Of a stretch of DNA of 64,000 bases, positions 1 to 8,709 are shown piece by piece. A model generated the notes under the pieces. The model was not told where the DNA came from. It worked only from the letters and a program-made list of their open reading frames with translations, and did not search any database. Every line of letters begins with the position of its first letter. Position 1 is the stretch's first letter. A program made the position numbers and the translations under genes. The DNA comes from JAOUEA01 sp038249195 (GTDB lineage: Bacteria; Actinomycetota; UBA4738; HRBIN12): assembly GCA_038249195.1 (NCBI GenBank), contig JBBRWM010000004.1:62001-126000 (forward strand), written 5' to 3'.

Positions 1-1090
1 ACAGGATCGCGTCCGACTCCTGAGGACATAGGGCTGCGTCGAGCCCCGGCCTCGGCGCGTGTCCGAGGATGTTCACGGCCCCGGCCGAAGGCTGGTGGAC
101 GCCGACGATGCTGCGCAACAGCGTCGTCTTCCCGGCGCCGTTGCGCCCCATCACGGCCACGATCTCGCCCGCCCGCACGCGCAGGTCGATGTCGCGGAGG
201 GCCGGTGTGTCGCCGTGGGCCGCGGCGAGACCCCGGATCTCGACCATCGTTGCTCCCGCAACGTCGGGTCGGGCGCCGGCGCGCGGGGGGAGCGCGCCGC
301 CCATCCGACGGGCGTCGCGGACGGTGAGCGGCACGGGATCCCACCCCACGAGGCGGCCCAACCGCGCCACGGGGGGCCCCATCGCGAGGCCGCGGATCAC
401 GTCCGCGGTCCCGCCCAGCCGTGCCCGGCCATCGTGGAACCCGACGGCCACGTCCACTGCGCCCGCGACCCGCTCGAGTCGGTGTTCGGCGAGCAGGACC
501 GTCATCCCCTGGTCGTGCACGAGTCGCTGCAACGCCGCCACCACGTGCTCTGCTCCCTGCGGGTCCAGCTGCGACGTGGGCTCATCGAGCACCAGGATCC
601 GAGGGCCCGCCGCTATCGCGGCCGCGATGGCCACGCGCTGACGCTCTCCGCCGCTGATCGCCCGAACGCTCCGTCTCCGCAGGGGCTCGATGTCCAGCAG
701 GTCGAGCATCTCCTCCACGCGCCGCCGCATGTGCACCGGATCCACGCCGAGGTTCTCCATCCCGTAGGCGAGCTCGTCCTCCACGCGGTCGAGCACGAAC
801 GAGGCCGCTGGATCCTGCGGGACGAACGCCACCACGTCCGCGAGCTTGCGGGGCGGGTAGCGCAGCGTGTCGCGCCCGCCCACGGTCACATGACCGGAGA
901 AGGTCCCGCCGGTGAAGTGAGGCACAAGGCCGTTCGCCGCGCGGAGGAAGGTCGACTTCCCGGCTCCCGTGGGTCCCACCGCCAGCACGAACGTTCCTTC
1001 TTCGAGTGCGAGCGAGACGTTGTCGAGGGCGGCGCGCGCGGACTCCGGATAGCGGAACGTGACCCGCTCGAATCGCAGCGCCTCGCTCAC
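1..1090 (-). CDS. ECF-type transporter double ATPase, truncated by the window edge
   Basis: Two ABC ATPase domains in one chain (EcfA1-EcfA2 type fusion) that would power an energy-coupling-factor vitamin or metal importer at the inner face of the membrane. Starting from the GTG at 1090, the first domain has Walker A GPTGAGKST (about residues 39-47), signature ISGGERQR and Walker B ILVLDEPTSQLD. A second domain begins near residue 300 and shows Walker A MGRNGAGKTT before the sequence leaves the window, so most of domain 2 is missing. The start overlaps the stop of the T-component gene by 4 bp (GTGA), which indicates translational coupling. It is the fourth visible gene of the riboswitch-led operon; substrate assignment (cobalamin or a precursor) rests on that context. 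The S component is not in the window and may lie further downstream. Confidence 0.9.
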   Translation of the reverse strand, partial: MSEALRFERVTFRYPESARAALDNVSLALEEGTFVLAVGPTGAGKSTFLRAANGLVPHFTGGTFSGHVTVGGRDTLRYPPRKLADVVAFVPQDPAASFVLDRVEDELAYGMENLGVDPVHMRRRVEEMLDLLDIEPLRRRSVRAISGGERQRVAIAAAIAAGPRILVLDEPTSQLDPQGAEHVVAALQRLVHDQGMTVLLAEHRLERVAGAVDVAVGFHDGRARLGGTADVIRGLAMGPPVARLGRLVGWDPVPLTVRDARRMGGALPPRAGARPDVAGATMVEIRGLAAAHGDTPALRDIDLRVRAGEIVAVMGRNGAGKTTLLRSIVGVHQPSAGAVNILGHAPRPGLDAALCPQESDAIL

Positions 1091-1881
1091 GCGCGCGGCT
1101 TCCCGACGGCGCCCAGCACTCCGGGGACCGCGAGCATCGCGAGCGCGGCGATGAGGTACGGATCGGCCGCGGGCCACGCGAGCGGGCTCGTGGATGGATG
1201 CAGCCCCCCCTGCCCCGTCCAGGCGGCAGACAGGAACGCGCCCGCCGCGAGGACGGCGCTCAACGTCACGGCGAGAGCCCCGGGGGTCCAATGGGCCGGC
1301 CGGTAACGCGTTCGTGGCCCCCGCCCGTGCCCGCGCGCGTCCATGGATTCGGCCAGCGTGAGCGCCTCTTCCATCCCGGACTCCAAGACGGGGACGACGA
1401 GCGCCGGGAGGCCGCGCCATCGCGCCGTACGGATCCCGCGCAACTGCTGCGCCTCGCGAACGCGACCCGCCCCGGCGATCGTGCGCGGAGCGATCGACAG
1501 CGCCAAGGCAGCGGCCAGGGCGGGTTCGTGGAACCGTCGCGGCGCGAGGCGCACGACGCCGAAGGGATCGGTGACGGCGTTGAACGTCCCGAACACGATG
1601 AGAAGGGCCGCGAGCCGCGCGCCCTCGAGCGCCGCGAACGCGACGTTGCTCGCGTCCACCGTGCCCAGGAACACCAGCGCGGTGCGGATCGCCATCGCCA
1701 GGAGCCCCCCTATGGCGAAGACGCGGAAGCTGCGCGCCGTGGGACCCGCGACGCGGCACGTGGCGTACACGAACCACGCGATCGCCACGAGCAACCCGAG
1801 GTAGAAAGGATCGGTCGTCGTGAACGCGACCACGCCGGCGCAGGCGGCCCAGGCCATCCAGGCGGCGGGGTGCACGCTCAC
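1087..1881 (-). CDS. ECF transporter T component (EcfT/CbiQ family)
   Basis: A 264-residue integral membrane protein with several hydrophobic segments, the usual size for EcfT. Its job in the family is to couple ATP hydrolysis by the EcfA pair to movement of a substrate-binding S component. Between about residues 135 and 195 it carries the two short coupling-helix motifs of the family in the forms QQLRG and MDARG (consensus Ala-Arg-Gly-like), which contact the ATPases. It overlaps the upstream DUF4430-like gene and the downstream ATPase gene by 4 bp each, so all three are read as one unit. The motifs and the neighbouring double ATPase make the family call firm. That it serves vitamin B12 is inferred from the riboswitch at the head of the operon. 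Confidence 0.9.
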   Translation of the reverse strand: MSVHPAAWMAWAACAGVVAFTTTDPFYLGLLVAIAWFVYATCRVAGPTARSFRVFAIGGLLAMAIRTALVFLGTVDASNVAFAALEGARLAALLIVFGTFNAVTDPFGVVRLAPRRFHEPALAAALALSIAPRTIAGAGRVREAQQLRGIRTARWRGLPALVVPVLESGMEEALTLAESMDARGHGRGPRTRYRPAHWTPGALAVTLSAVLAAGAFLSAAWTGQGGLHPSTSPLAWPAADPYLIAALAMLAVPGVLGAVGKPRA

Positions 1882-2804
1882 GCCCGATCATCCTTGCCGC
1901 GGCGGCGCAGCGTCCAGGCGCCGCCCCCGCCCAAGATCAGGACGGCCGCGGCAACCGCGAACGCGCCCGCGGGAGGACCGCTCGAGGTGGACGACCCCCC
2001 GTCCGTGGCCACCGCACGCACGACGTCGTCCGATGCGCGATCGGCGCCCGAGGACGCCCCCGGTGAGCGCGTCGTGTTCGTGGCCCCCGGCCGCGCTCCG
2101 GCCGAACGAGGGGCGCCGTCGCTCCCCGTCGCCTCGGGGTACGGCGTCGGGTCCCGCGAGGCTCCGTTCCCCTGAGCGCCGGCCTGAGCGCCGGCCTGAG
2201 CGCCGGAAGGTCTGCCGGGTTGCGCACCGGACGCGCCGCCCCCGGTGGGCGGATGACTCGCGGCGGGACTCGGCCGCGGCGTCGGGCTCGCCGGCGGTGC
2301 CGCCGCGCGGCACACGTCGTCGAAGGCGAGCGTGGGCGGGGCGGGGTGGGTGGCCTCCGAGTCGCCTGCCCCCCATGACCAGCCCTCCACGTCGCCATCG
2401 GTTACCGAGGACGATGCCGCGCCGGACCCCGCCCAGCTCCAGCCGCCTCCCGTGCCGTGCCAGTAGCCCCAGTAGTCGGGATAGGCCCCGAAGCAGTCGC
2501 CGCCCGAGGGCCCCACGCCCTGGAGCTGGCACACGGCCTGGCCCCCGAACCCGAAGTGGTAGGACAGGCCGTACTGGTCGGCCGCGAGCTGGATGAGGCG
2601 GAGTCCGCTCACCGAGCCGCCACCCAGATCCACGCAATACGTCGTCGTGCGCGACCCCGTGTCCACGACGAGGGCGGCATGCGGCGCACCTGTCGCTGCG
2701 GCCGCGCACGCCGCTTCGGTTCCGGTCGCGGCGCCCAGCAGTGCCGGCGCGATGGCGAGCGCCGGCACGGCCAGGGCGATCGCGAGCCTCCGCGTGCGCC
2801 GCAT
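1878..2804 (-). CDS. Membrane-anchored DUF4430-like (transcobalamin beta-domain-like) protein
   Basis: A 308-residue exported protein. The ATG at 2804 is chosen because it gives a classic signal peptide (MRRTRRLAIALAVPAL then a hydrophobic core); the frame stays open further upstream but there it overlaps the preceding gene. Residues about 40-165 form a compact Cys-, Gly-, Trp- and Tyr-rich domain resembling DUF4430, the fold of the C-terminal beta domain of transcobalamin and intrinsic factor. A long Pro/Ala/Ser-rich linker follows, including an AGAQ repeat coded by three 12-bp repeats at 2171-2206. A transmembrane helix and an Arg/Lys tail (RRRGKDDRA) end the chain. It starts 8 bp after the alpha-barrel gene and overlaps ecfT. 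Inference: it is the surface-tethered half of a two-part corrinoid-binding receptor feeding the ECF module. The domain call comes from reading the sequence and should be tested by profile search. Confidence 0.7.
   Translation of the reverse strand: MRRTRRLAIALAVPALAIAPALLGAATGTEAACAAAATGAPHAALVVDTGSRTTTYCVDLGGGSVSGLRLIQLAADQYGLSYHFGFGGQAVCQLQGVGPSGGDCFGAYPDYWGYWHGTGGGWSWAGSGAASSSVTDGDVEGWSWGAGDSEATHPAPPTLAFDDVCRAAAPPASPTPRPSPAASHPPTGGGASGAQPGRPSGAQAGAQAGAQGNGASRDPTPYPEATGSDGAPRSAGARPGATNTTRSPGASSGADRASDDVVRAVATDGGSSTSSGPPAGAFAVAAAVLILGGGGAWTLRRRGKDDRA
2171..2206. repeat. Three 12-bp tandem repeats inside the DUF4430-like gene
   Basis: Three exact copies of cctgagcgccgg at 2171-2182, 2183-2194 and 2195-2206. 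On the minus strand they encode a repeated Ala-Gly-Ala-Gln stretch in the low-complexity linker between the folded domain and the membrane anchor, so copy number could vary without breaking the frame. Confidence 0.85.
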
Positions 2805-2812
2805 CGCGAGCC

Positions 2813-3814
2813 TCAACAACGGGCGATCGTGGGCAGCCGAGCTGCCGGCAACCGCCCGTGCACGGGGAAGGGCTCGCGCAGCAGACCCGGCACGGCTCCG
2901 ATCGTGGCGCCCACGTCCGCGTCGCCCCGGGCGGCCCCGCTGTAGGTGTAGGCGAACGCCCAGCACTTGGCGTACTGCAGCTTGCGCAAGGCGATCCGGC
3001 CCCCGGAGGGGATCTTGAGGCTCGCGGCCGCGTAGGCCTGGAGCACGAGCCCCGTGGAGTTCCCGTCGGTGGCCACGAAGGACGCCGAGTAGGCCCAGCC
3101 GCCCTTCGCATGGTCGCGAAGGGTGGCGAAGAAGCCGAACGGGCTGCTGAGCCAGTCGGTGGTGTTCATCGCGGTGAGCGCCTGCACCACCAGGCTCGTG
3201 GTATTGGAATCCGACGTGAAGAAGTCCGTGGCGCTGCCGTCGGAGCAGTGCTCGTCGTCCCCCGGTGCGTGCGGCAGGTCGTAGGCCCATCCGCCGTCGG
3301 GGCATTGGGCCGCGAGCAGCCACGCCGTGAGCCCGTTGCCCGGCGTGGCGCCGGCCGCCTCGAGGGCCAGAAGGGCGGCGGCGTCGTCGAACACGGCGCT
3401 ATCGCCGAAGTGCCCTCCGGCGAGGGTGTCGCGCAGCGCCTGGATGAGGTTCACGCCGCCGAAGGCACGCGGGTTCCGGCCCGCGGCCGCCACGGCCAGG
3501 GCGACCTTCGCCTGCAGACCGATGGCGTTCACGTGGCCGGCCTTCACTTGCGTGCGCAGGTACCTCAGGGCGCGATGCATGCGGGTGCGCCCCACGCGCG
3601 CGGCCACGAAGGCCGACACGGCGTCGGCGGTCGAACCGATGGGAGAGAACGCGGGGATGGAGCCGTTGGCTCGCTGCTTCGAGGCGAGATAGGCGACGGC
3701 GCGGGCGGCTCGTCCCCGATCCGTCAGCGGGGCGGCCTGTGCCGTCGCGGTGGCGCCGACGAGCACGCCGGCGCAGAGCACCACGGCGACGAACCGAGCA
3801 GGGGTCCTGCCCAT
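2813..3814 (-). CDS. Secreted alpha/alpha-barrel protein with prenyltransferase-like repeats (transcobalamin alpha-domain-like)
   Basis: A 333-residue secreted protein. The ATG at 3814 is chosen because a strong GAAGGAG ribosome site sits just upstream and it yields a clean signal peptide ending near AQAAP; a longer open frame upstream runs into the riboswitch. The mature chain has repeated helical units with GGWAYD and GGWAYS turns followed by D-x-N-(S/T)-T-x-L-V-x-Q-A. These are typical of the alpha6/alpha6 barrels shared by prenyltransferases, squalene cyclases and the N-terminal domain of intrinsic factor/transcobalamin. The catalytic DxDD of cyclases is not seen, so a binding role is likelier than catalysis. 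It is the first gene after a cobalamin riboswitch and is followed by the DUF4430-like gene, which supplies the other half of a transcobalamin-like receptor. A corrinoid ligand is inferred. Confidence 0.8.
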   Translation of the reverse strand: MGRTPARFVAVVLCAGVLVGATATAQAAPLTDRGRAARAVAYLASKQRANGSIPAFSPIGSTADAVSAFVAARVGRTRMHRALRYLRTQVKAGHVNAIGLQAKVALAVAAAGRNPRAFGGVNLIQALRDTLAGGHFGDSAVFDDAAALLALEAAGATPGNGLTAWLLAAQCPDGGWAYDLPHAPGDDEHCSDGSATDFFTSDSNTTSLVVQALTAMNTTDWLSSPFGFFATLRDHAKGGWAYSASFVATDGNSTGLVLQAYAAASLKIPSGGRIALRKLQYAKCWAFAYTYSGAARGDADVGATIGAVPGLLREPFPVHGRLPAARLPTIARC

Positions 3815-3947
3815 GGGGCGACTCCTTCCTGGGCGATCCTCGCGCCCGTACGGAACGTCCCCGGAGCGGTTCGAGGTCGAAGGCGCGGGGCCGGCGGAGC
3901 GCCCGGCGGCCGACATCCCCTGGTCCTCGAGGGATCGTCCAGCCCGT

Positions 3948-4062
3948 GCGCCGCGATGGTCGGCCTGGCTCGTGCGCTCGGCGAGGGCCGTGCGCACCTA
4001 CAGTTGCGGGACAGCGCCGGACTTCGACCGGCTTCGCCTCCGCGGCGCGATGACTGGGTCGA
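3948..4062 (-). promoter_or_regulatory. Cobalamin (B12) riboswitch
   Basis: The minus strand reads GAAGCCGGTCGAAGTCCGG (complement of 4018-4036) followed directly by CGCTGTCCCGCAACTGTAGG. These match the conserved core of cobalamin riboswitches (GAA-n2-CGGT...TCCGG-n-GC-n-G-n-CCCGC-n-ACTGT). About 35 nt later comes GAGCCAGGCCGACC (3958-3971), a good B12 box (AGYCAGG...ACC). The aptamer ends about 140 nt before the ATG at 3814, leaving room for an expression platform over the GAAGGAG ribosome site. In the family, bound cobalamin turns expression off. The outer limits are approximate because the closing P1 helix was not resolved by eye. Confidence 0.9.
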
Positions 4063-4106
4063 ACGCTAGCACGCCCCTGCCGCCCGTGCCGCCGCTCGTT
4101 CGGCGG

Positions 4107-4502
4107 CTAGCCGCCGGGGTTGAAGGAGATCCCGTAGCGCTTGGGGTTCCGCGTTTCCACCGTGACGACGCCGGCCGCTCGCACGTACTCGCCCGTGCCG
4201 CCCGTGATCGCGATGCTCCGGACGCCTTCCCAGGCATGCTCGGCATCGAGCATGCCCGTGGCCACCAGGCTGTCGCCCGAGTCGAGACGGAAATCGAGGA
4301 TGCAGATCGCCCGATCCCCGCCGGCGCGGACGGCACAGCCGAAGAGCTCGCCGACGCGCTCACCTGCCTCCCAATCCTTATTCTGAACGTGGAGGACCTG
4401 ATGGATGGGGCGCACCGGCAGATCGGGGATCGGCGCCAGATCGAACGCATCGTCGTCCCTCACGTCGTGACCGATCAACGAGAGCTCCATCTGCGATTCC
4501 AT
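4107..4502 (-). CDS. Allene-oxide-cyclase/dirigent-like barrel protein
   Basis: A 131-residue protein without a signal peptide. The middle and end (DAEHAWEG, IAITGGTGEYVRAAGVV, then VETRNPKRYGISF) resemble the small eight-stranded barrel shared by plant allene oxide cyclases and dirigent proteins, where the ITGGTGxYxxAxG stretch is the most conserved part. Bacterial members of this fold are mostly uncharacterised, so I give no reaction. It stands alone: the riboswitch operon lies downstream on the same strand and a divergent cyclase gene lies upstream. An alternative ATG at 4490 would shorten it by four residues; 4502 has the better purine run (AGGGGGAC) ahead of it. Confidence 0.6.
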   Translation of the reverse strand: MESQMELSLIGHDVRDDDAFDLAPIPDLPVRPIHQVLHVQNKDWEAGERVGELFGCAVRAGGDRAICILDFRLDSGDSLVATGMLDAEHAWEGVRSIAITGGTGEYVRAAGVVTVETRNPKRYGISFNPGG

Positions 4503-4596
4503 CCCGGTCCCCCTTCGTCTGCGGCTCGAGTGCCGAGCCTACGCGTGGGCTGAGCACTCGGGCAAGCTGGCTCAGGAAGTGGCCTACACTCCGACC

Positions 4597-7500
4597 ATGC
4601 CGGTGTGCGCGTCCTGTGGCGAGTCGAATCCGGCCCGGGCCCGCTTCTGCATGACCTGCGCTGCCTTCCTTCCGGCGGCCGTCCCCGCGTCCGGTGAGGC
4701 CCGCAAGGTCGTGACCGTGCTCTTCTGCGACGTGGTGGGTTCGACCCCGCTGGGAGAGCGGCTCGAGCCCGAATCCGTCCGCACGATCATGACCCGGTTC
4801 TTCGAGGAGATGCGTGGCGTGCTCGAGCATCACGGCGGGACGGTCGAGAAGTACATCGGTGACGCCGTCGTGGCGTTCTTCGGCACCCCCGTGCTGCACG
4901 AGGACGACGCCGTGCGCGCCGTGCGCGCCGCGACGCAGATGCAGGCGTCGTTGGCCGCCATGGATGTGGAGCTCCAGGGCGCATGGGGTGTGTCACTGCG
5001 AGCGCGGATCGGCATCAACACGGGTGAGGTGGTCGTCAGCGATCGGGCGAGCGGGGGAGCGGTCGTGGTGAGCGACGCCGTGAACGTGGCCGCCCGCCTC
5101 GAGCAGACGGCGGCGCCCGGGGAGATCCTGTTGGGTTCCGACACCTACGCCCTCGTTCGTGGCGTCGTGACGGTGGACGAGGGGCGCGCGCTCTCGCTCA
5201 AGGGAAAGGCGGATCCCGTGATGGGCTTCCGGCTGCTCGCCGTGGAGCCCGGCAGGGACGTCGGGCACCGAGCGACGCCGGCATTCGTTGGACGCGGCGA
5301 TGAGCAGACGATCCTGGAGGGGGCCTTCGAGCGGAGCTCGCGGGATCGCAGCTGCGTTTTGCTCACGGTGCTGGGAGCGGCCGGGGTCGGCAAATCACGG
5401 CTCGCCGACGAATTCGTCGGACGGCTGGGGGCGCGGGCCCGTGTGGTTCGTGGGCGTTGCCTTCCCTACGGCGACGGCATCACCTTCTGGCCCGTGGCCG
5501 AGCTCGTGAAAGACGCCTGCGCGATCGACGCCGGCGACGCTAGGGACACCGCGCGCACGAAGATCGCGTCCGCGCTCGATGGGGCCGACGACGCGGCCGT
5601 CATCGCCGAGCGCCTGGCCGCGGTGTCCGGGTTCGGGGAATCCACGAGCGCCGTGCAGGAGACCTTCTGGGCCATCCGCCGGTTCCTCGAGCGCCTCCAG
5701 TCCGAGCGGCCGCTCGTGGTGCTGTTCGACGACATCCAGTGGGCCGAGCCCACCTTCCTCGACCTGCTGGAGTATCTCGCGGGCTGGAGCCGGGACGCGC
5801 GCATCCTGCTGCTGTGTATGGCCCGCACCGACCTGCTGGAGGTGCGTCCCAGCTGGACGAGCACGCTCGCCACCGACCGGGCCCTGATGCTTTCCCCACT
5901 CAGCCGCCGAGAGTGCGAGGAGCTGATCGGCAACCTGCTGGGCGCGTCCCCGCTGGATCCGGCGGACGCGGCTCGGATCGTCGAGGCCGCGGAGGGCAAC
6001 CCCTTGTTCGTGGAGGAGATGCTTCGGATGCTGGAGGACGACGGCGTCCTCGTCCACAACGATGAAGGGGCGTGGACGGTGACGGCGGATCTGTCCCGGG
6101 TCTCGGTGCCGATCACGATCCAGGCCGTGCTCGCCGCGCGGCTGGATCGCCTGGCCCCCGAGGAGAAGGTGGTGCTCGGCAGCGCCGCCGTCACCGGCAA
6201 GGAGTTCTGGTGGGGCGCCGTCACGGAGCTCGTGCCTGAGCAGCTTCGCCCCCGGGTAGGGGGACACCTGCAGACGCTCGTGCGCAAGGGGTTGATCCTG
6301 CCCGAGCGTTCTTCGCTCGCCGGCGAGGATGCCTTCGGATTCCACCATCTGATGATCCAGGAGGCCGCGTACCAGGGCCTGCCCAAGCAACGCCGTGCGG
6401 AGCAGCACGAACGCTTCGCCGTCTGGATCGAGACGCACAGCGGCGACCGGCTTCGGGAGTACGAGGAGGTGGTGGGGTACCACCTCGAGCAGGCGTATCG
6501 CTATCGGATCGAGCTGGGGGGGTCGGGCGCCGACGCCGAACTGCACCGTCTCGCCGCACGCGCCGCAGACCGATTGAGCGCGGCGGGACGCCGCGCCTGG
6601 GGGCGGGGGGATATGGCGGCCGCGGCGAACCTGCTCGAGCGCGCCGCGACCCTGCACGGCCCCGGTGACCCGGGCCGTCTCGAGCTGCTCCCCGACCTCA
6701 GCGAGGCCCTGATGGAGACCGGCGATCTGACGCGGGCCGGCTCCATGCTGGTCGAGGCGCTCGATGGGGCGCGCGCGTCGGGGGATCGAGGGCTCGAGGG
6801 CCACGCCGCCGTGGTGCGGATGCTCCTGATGGAGTCCACCGATCCCCAGGGCGGCACCGAGGTGGCTCTACAAGAGACGGAGCGGCTGATCCCCGTCTTC
6901 GAGCAGCTCGACGACCGGTTGGGACTCGCGCGCGCCTGGCGTCTCATCGCCGACCTGCGCTGGTCGCAGGAGCGCTACGCCGCCGTGGACGAGGCGCTGG
7001 AGCGGGCGATGGAGTACGCGCGCGCCGCCGGTGCTGGGTGGGTGGAGGCCGAGAGCCGGGGTCGCTACACCGGCTCGGCCGTCTACGGGCCGACGCCCGT
7101 GCCCGAGGCCGTCGCGCGCTGCGAGGCGATCCTGGCGAGCAGCCGCTCGAACCGCCTGGTGGAGGCACTCGCCTGGCGTTCGCTTGCGGCGCTCCGCGCC
7201 ATGCAGGGTCGCTTCGACGAAGGGCGCAAGCTGGCGGCGGAGGCGGCCGTCTCGCTCGAGGAACTCGGTCTGTGGCTGCGGGCCGCGTTCGCCTGGGAGA
7301 CGGTCGCGTTCGTGGAGCGCCTCGCCGGCGATGTCGAGGCGACGGAGCGCGCCCTGCGTACCGGGTACGAGTTGAGCGAGAAGCTCGGCGAGCGCGGGTT
7401 CCTCTCCACGGTGTCTGCCCTGCTGGCCAAGGTCATGCTCGACCGAGACCGCATCGAGGACGCGGAGCGCTACCTGGGGGTGAGCGAGGAGGCGGCCGCG

Positions 7501-7794
7501 GAGGACGATCTGGCCACCCAGGTGGTGCTGCACAGCGCGCGGGGACGTGCGTCTGCCGTTCGCGGGGATCTGGTCGGCGCCGAGACGAGTTGCCGAGCGG
7601 CGGTCGAGCTCGCCGACGCCACGGACGACCTCAACATGCGCGCCGAAGCGCTGCTGGACCTCGGCGAAGTGCTCGGGATGGCGGGACGGATCAAGGCGCG
7701 ACGCGATGCACTCGTCGCCTCCCTCGAGCTCTTTGAGGTGAAGGGGAACGGCGTCTCCGCCGCCGTCGTGCGGGAACAGCTGGGAGCCGCCTGA
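4597..7794 (+). CDS. Class III adenylate cyclase - AAA ATPase - TPR signalling protein
   Basis: About 1065 residues in the order zinc ribbon, cyclase, ATPase, TPR. Residues 1-25 hold a CxxC...CxxC ribbon (CASCG, CMTC). The cyclase domain (about 40-190) keeps the metal Asp in LFCDVVGST and KYIGDAV, the Lys and Asp that select adenine (EKYIGDA, SDAVN) and the transition-state Asn and Arg (AVNVAARLE), so it should be active on ATP. A P-loop domain follows with Walker A GAAGVGKS and Walker B VVLFDDIQWAE, as in LuxR-LAL/MalT-type ATPases. The last 450 residues are helical TPR-like repeats. No DNA-binding domain is seen. The start is uncertain: a GTG at 4579 is in frame, but the ATG at 4597 begins the ribbon as relatives do. 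A second protein of this type lies at 12206-15052. Confidence 0.88.
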   Translation: MPVCASCGESNPARARFCMTCAAFLPAAVPASGEARKVVTVLFCDVVGSTPLGERLEPESVRTIMTRFFEEMRGVLEHHGGTVEKYIGDAVVAFFGTPVLHEDDAVRAVRAATQMQASLAAMDVELQGAWGVSLRARIGINTGEVVVSDRASGGAVVVSDAVNVAARLEQTAAPGEILLGSDTYALVRGVVTVDEGRALSLKGKADPVMGFRLLAVEPGRDVGHRATPAFVGRGDEQTILEGAFERSSRDRSCVLLTVLGAAGVGKSRLADEFVGRLGARARVVRGRCLPYGDGITFWPVAELVKDACAIDAGDARDTARTKIASALDGADDAAVIAERLAAVSGFGESTSAVQETFWAIRRFLERLQSERPLVVLFDDIQWAEPTFLDLLEYLAGWSRDARILLLCMARTDLLEVRPSWTSTLATDRALMLSPLSRRECEELIGNLLGASPLDPADAARIVEAAEGNPLFVEEMLRMLEDDGVLVHNDEGAWTVTADLSRVSVPITIQAVLAARLDRLAPEEKVVLGSAAVTGKEFWWGAVTELVPEQLRPRVGGHLQTLVRKGLILPERSSLAGEDAFGFHHLMIQEAAYQGLPKQRRAEQHERFAVWIETHSGDRLREYEEVVGYHLEQAYRYRIELGGSGADAELHRLAARAADRLSAAGRRAWGRGDMAAAANLLERAATLHGPGDPGRLELLPDLSEALMETGDLTRAGSMLVEALDGARASGDRGLEGHAAVVRMLLMESTDPQGGTEVALQETERLIPVFEQLDDRLGLARAWRLIADLRWSQERYAAVDEALERAMEYARAAGAGWVEAESRGRYTGSAVYGPTPVPEAVARCEAILASSRSNRLVEALAWRSLAALRAMQGRFDEGRKLAAEAAVSLEELGLWLRAAFAWETVAFVERLAGDVEATERALRTGYELSEKLGERGFLSTVSALLAKVMLDRDRIEDAERYLGVSEEAAAEDDLATQVVLHSARGRASAVRGDLVGAETSCRAAVELADATDDLNMRAEALLDLGEVLGMAGRIKARRDALVASLELFEVKGNGVSAAVVREQLGAA

Positions 7795-7795
7795 G

Positions 7796-8653
7796 TCAGC
7801 GACTCGAACCGGGCCCTTCCTGACCGCGGAGGTACCGCTCGATCTCGGAGGCGAGCTCGTCGCCCGAGGGGATCGAATCGTCGGTCCCCGGCTGCTGTGA
7901 CTCCAGCTGCTCCACCATCGCGCGGGTTTCGTCCTGGGCCGAGACCGCGGCGTCGAGGCCGGCCCGCTGGGTGCTGGCCTCTTCCGGGAGCGCGCCGAGG
8001 GGCATCGCGATATCGAGATGGTCACCGACCGCCTCCAAGAGCGCGATCGTGGCAGGCGCGTACGGGCCGCCCACGTAGGGCGGCACCTGCGCGTAGAAGC
8101 CGACGGCGGGGATCCCTCCCTCGACCGCGCTCATCTCGATCACGGAGATACACGCGGCGGGAACGCGCAAGAGTCCCTCGGGGCCTTTCTGGATGCCGGG
8201 CTTCAGCAGGCCCTCACGCGAGGCGGTCGCGAACACCGGGGTCGGGCGCGTGTGTGGAGTGGCTGCGGGGATCGCGCCCAGCGTGACCCACTGGACCACG
8301 CCCGCCTCAAGGGCGAGGCGCTGGACGTCGCCGCCCAGCTCACGCCAGCGGAAGTCGGGTTCCGGGCCGTGCAGGAGGAGGACGTCACGCCCGTCCACGC
8401 GCAGGCGGCGCATCGCGAGCTCGGGCCACATCAGGTGCCGGAGCTCGCCGTCCACCACGTCGAGGACGGGACGCCGCGAACGGTAGTCATAGAGGAGGTC
8501 CGGCTCGAAGGTGGCCAGGGTCGTTGCGTCCCCTGCTAGATGCTCGGCCACGCTGCTCGCGGCGCCGGCCGCGTCGATCCAGCCGTCGAAGGCCGTGACG
8601 AGGACCGGCGCCACCAGGCCGTCGGTCGTGCCGGTGACGTGATGCAGGTTCAC
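7796..8653 (-). CDS. PAC2 family protein
   Basis: A 285-residue protein of the PAC2 (proteasome assembly chaperone 2-like) family common in Actinobacteria. Visible family features are the N-terminal PVLVTAFDGWIDAAGAAS segment, the DYRSRRP region, LLLHGPEPDFRW and the glycine-rich IPAVGFYAQVPPYVGGPYA. The C-terminus is a charged helical tail (QLESQQPGTDD...ELASEIERYLRG), as is common in these proteins. Members are thought to be soluble and some are linked to proteasome-bearing genomes, but the role is unsettled and no proteasome gene is in the window. It is convergent with the cyclase gene, with one base between the stop codons. Confidence 0.85.
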   Translation of the reverse strand: MNLHHVTGTTDGLVAPVLVTAFDGWIDAAGAASSVAEHLAGDATTLATFEPDLLYDYRSRRPVLDVVDGELRHLMWPELAMRRLRVDGRDVLLLHGPEPDFRWRELGGDVQRLALEAGVVQWVTLGAIPAATPHTRPTPVFATASREGLLKPGIQKGPEGLLRVPAACISVIEMSAVEGGIPAVGFYAQVPPYVGGPYAPATIALLEAVGDHLDIAMPLGALPEEASTQRAGLDAAVSAQDETRAMVEQLESQQPGTDDSIPSGDELASEIERYLRGQEGPGSSR

Positions 8654-8709
8654 CCCGCAAGCATAGAGCCCAGCGGTCGAACTACTTCCGCCCGATACGC
8701 TGCCCGCCG

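Noticed and set aside
59..1306. A 415-codon plus-strand frame at the left edge
   Set aside because: It is antisense to the double ECF ATPase, whose two Walker A motifs are in a single open frame from 1090 to the window edge.
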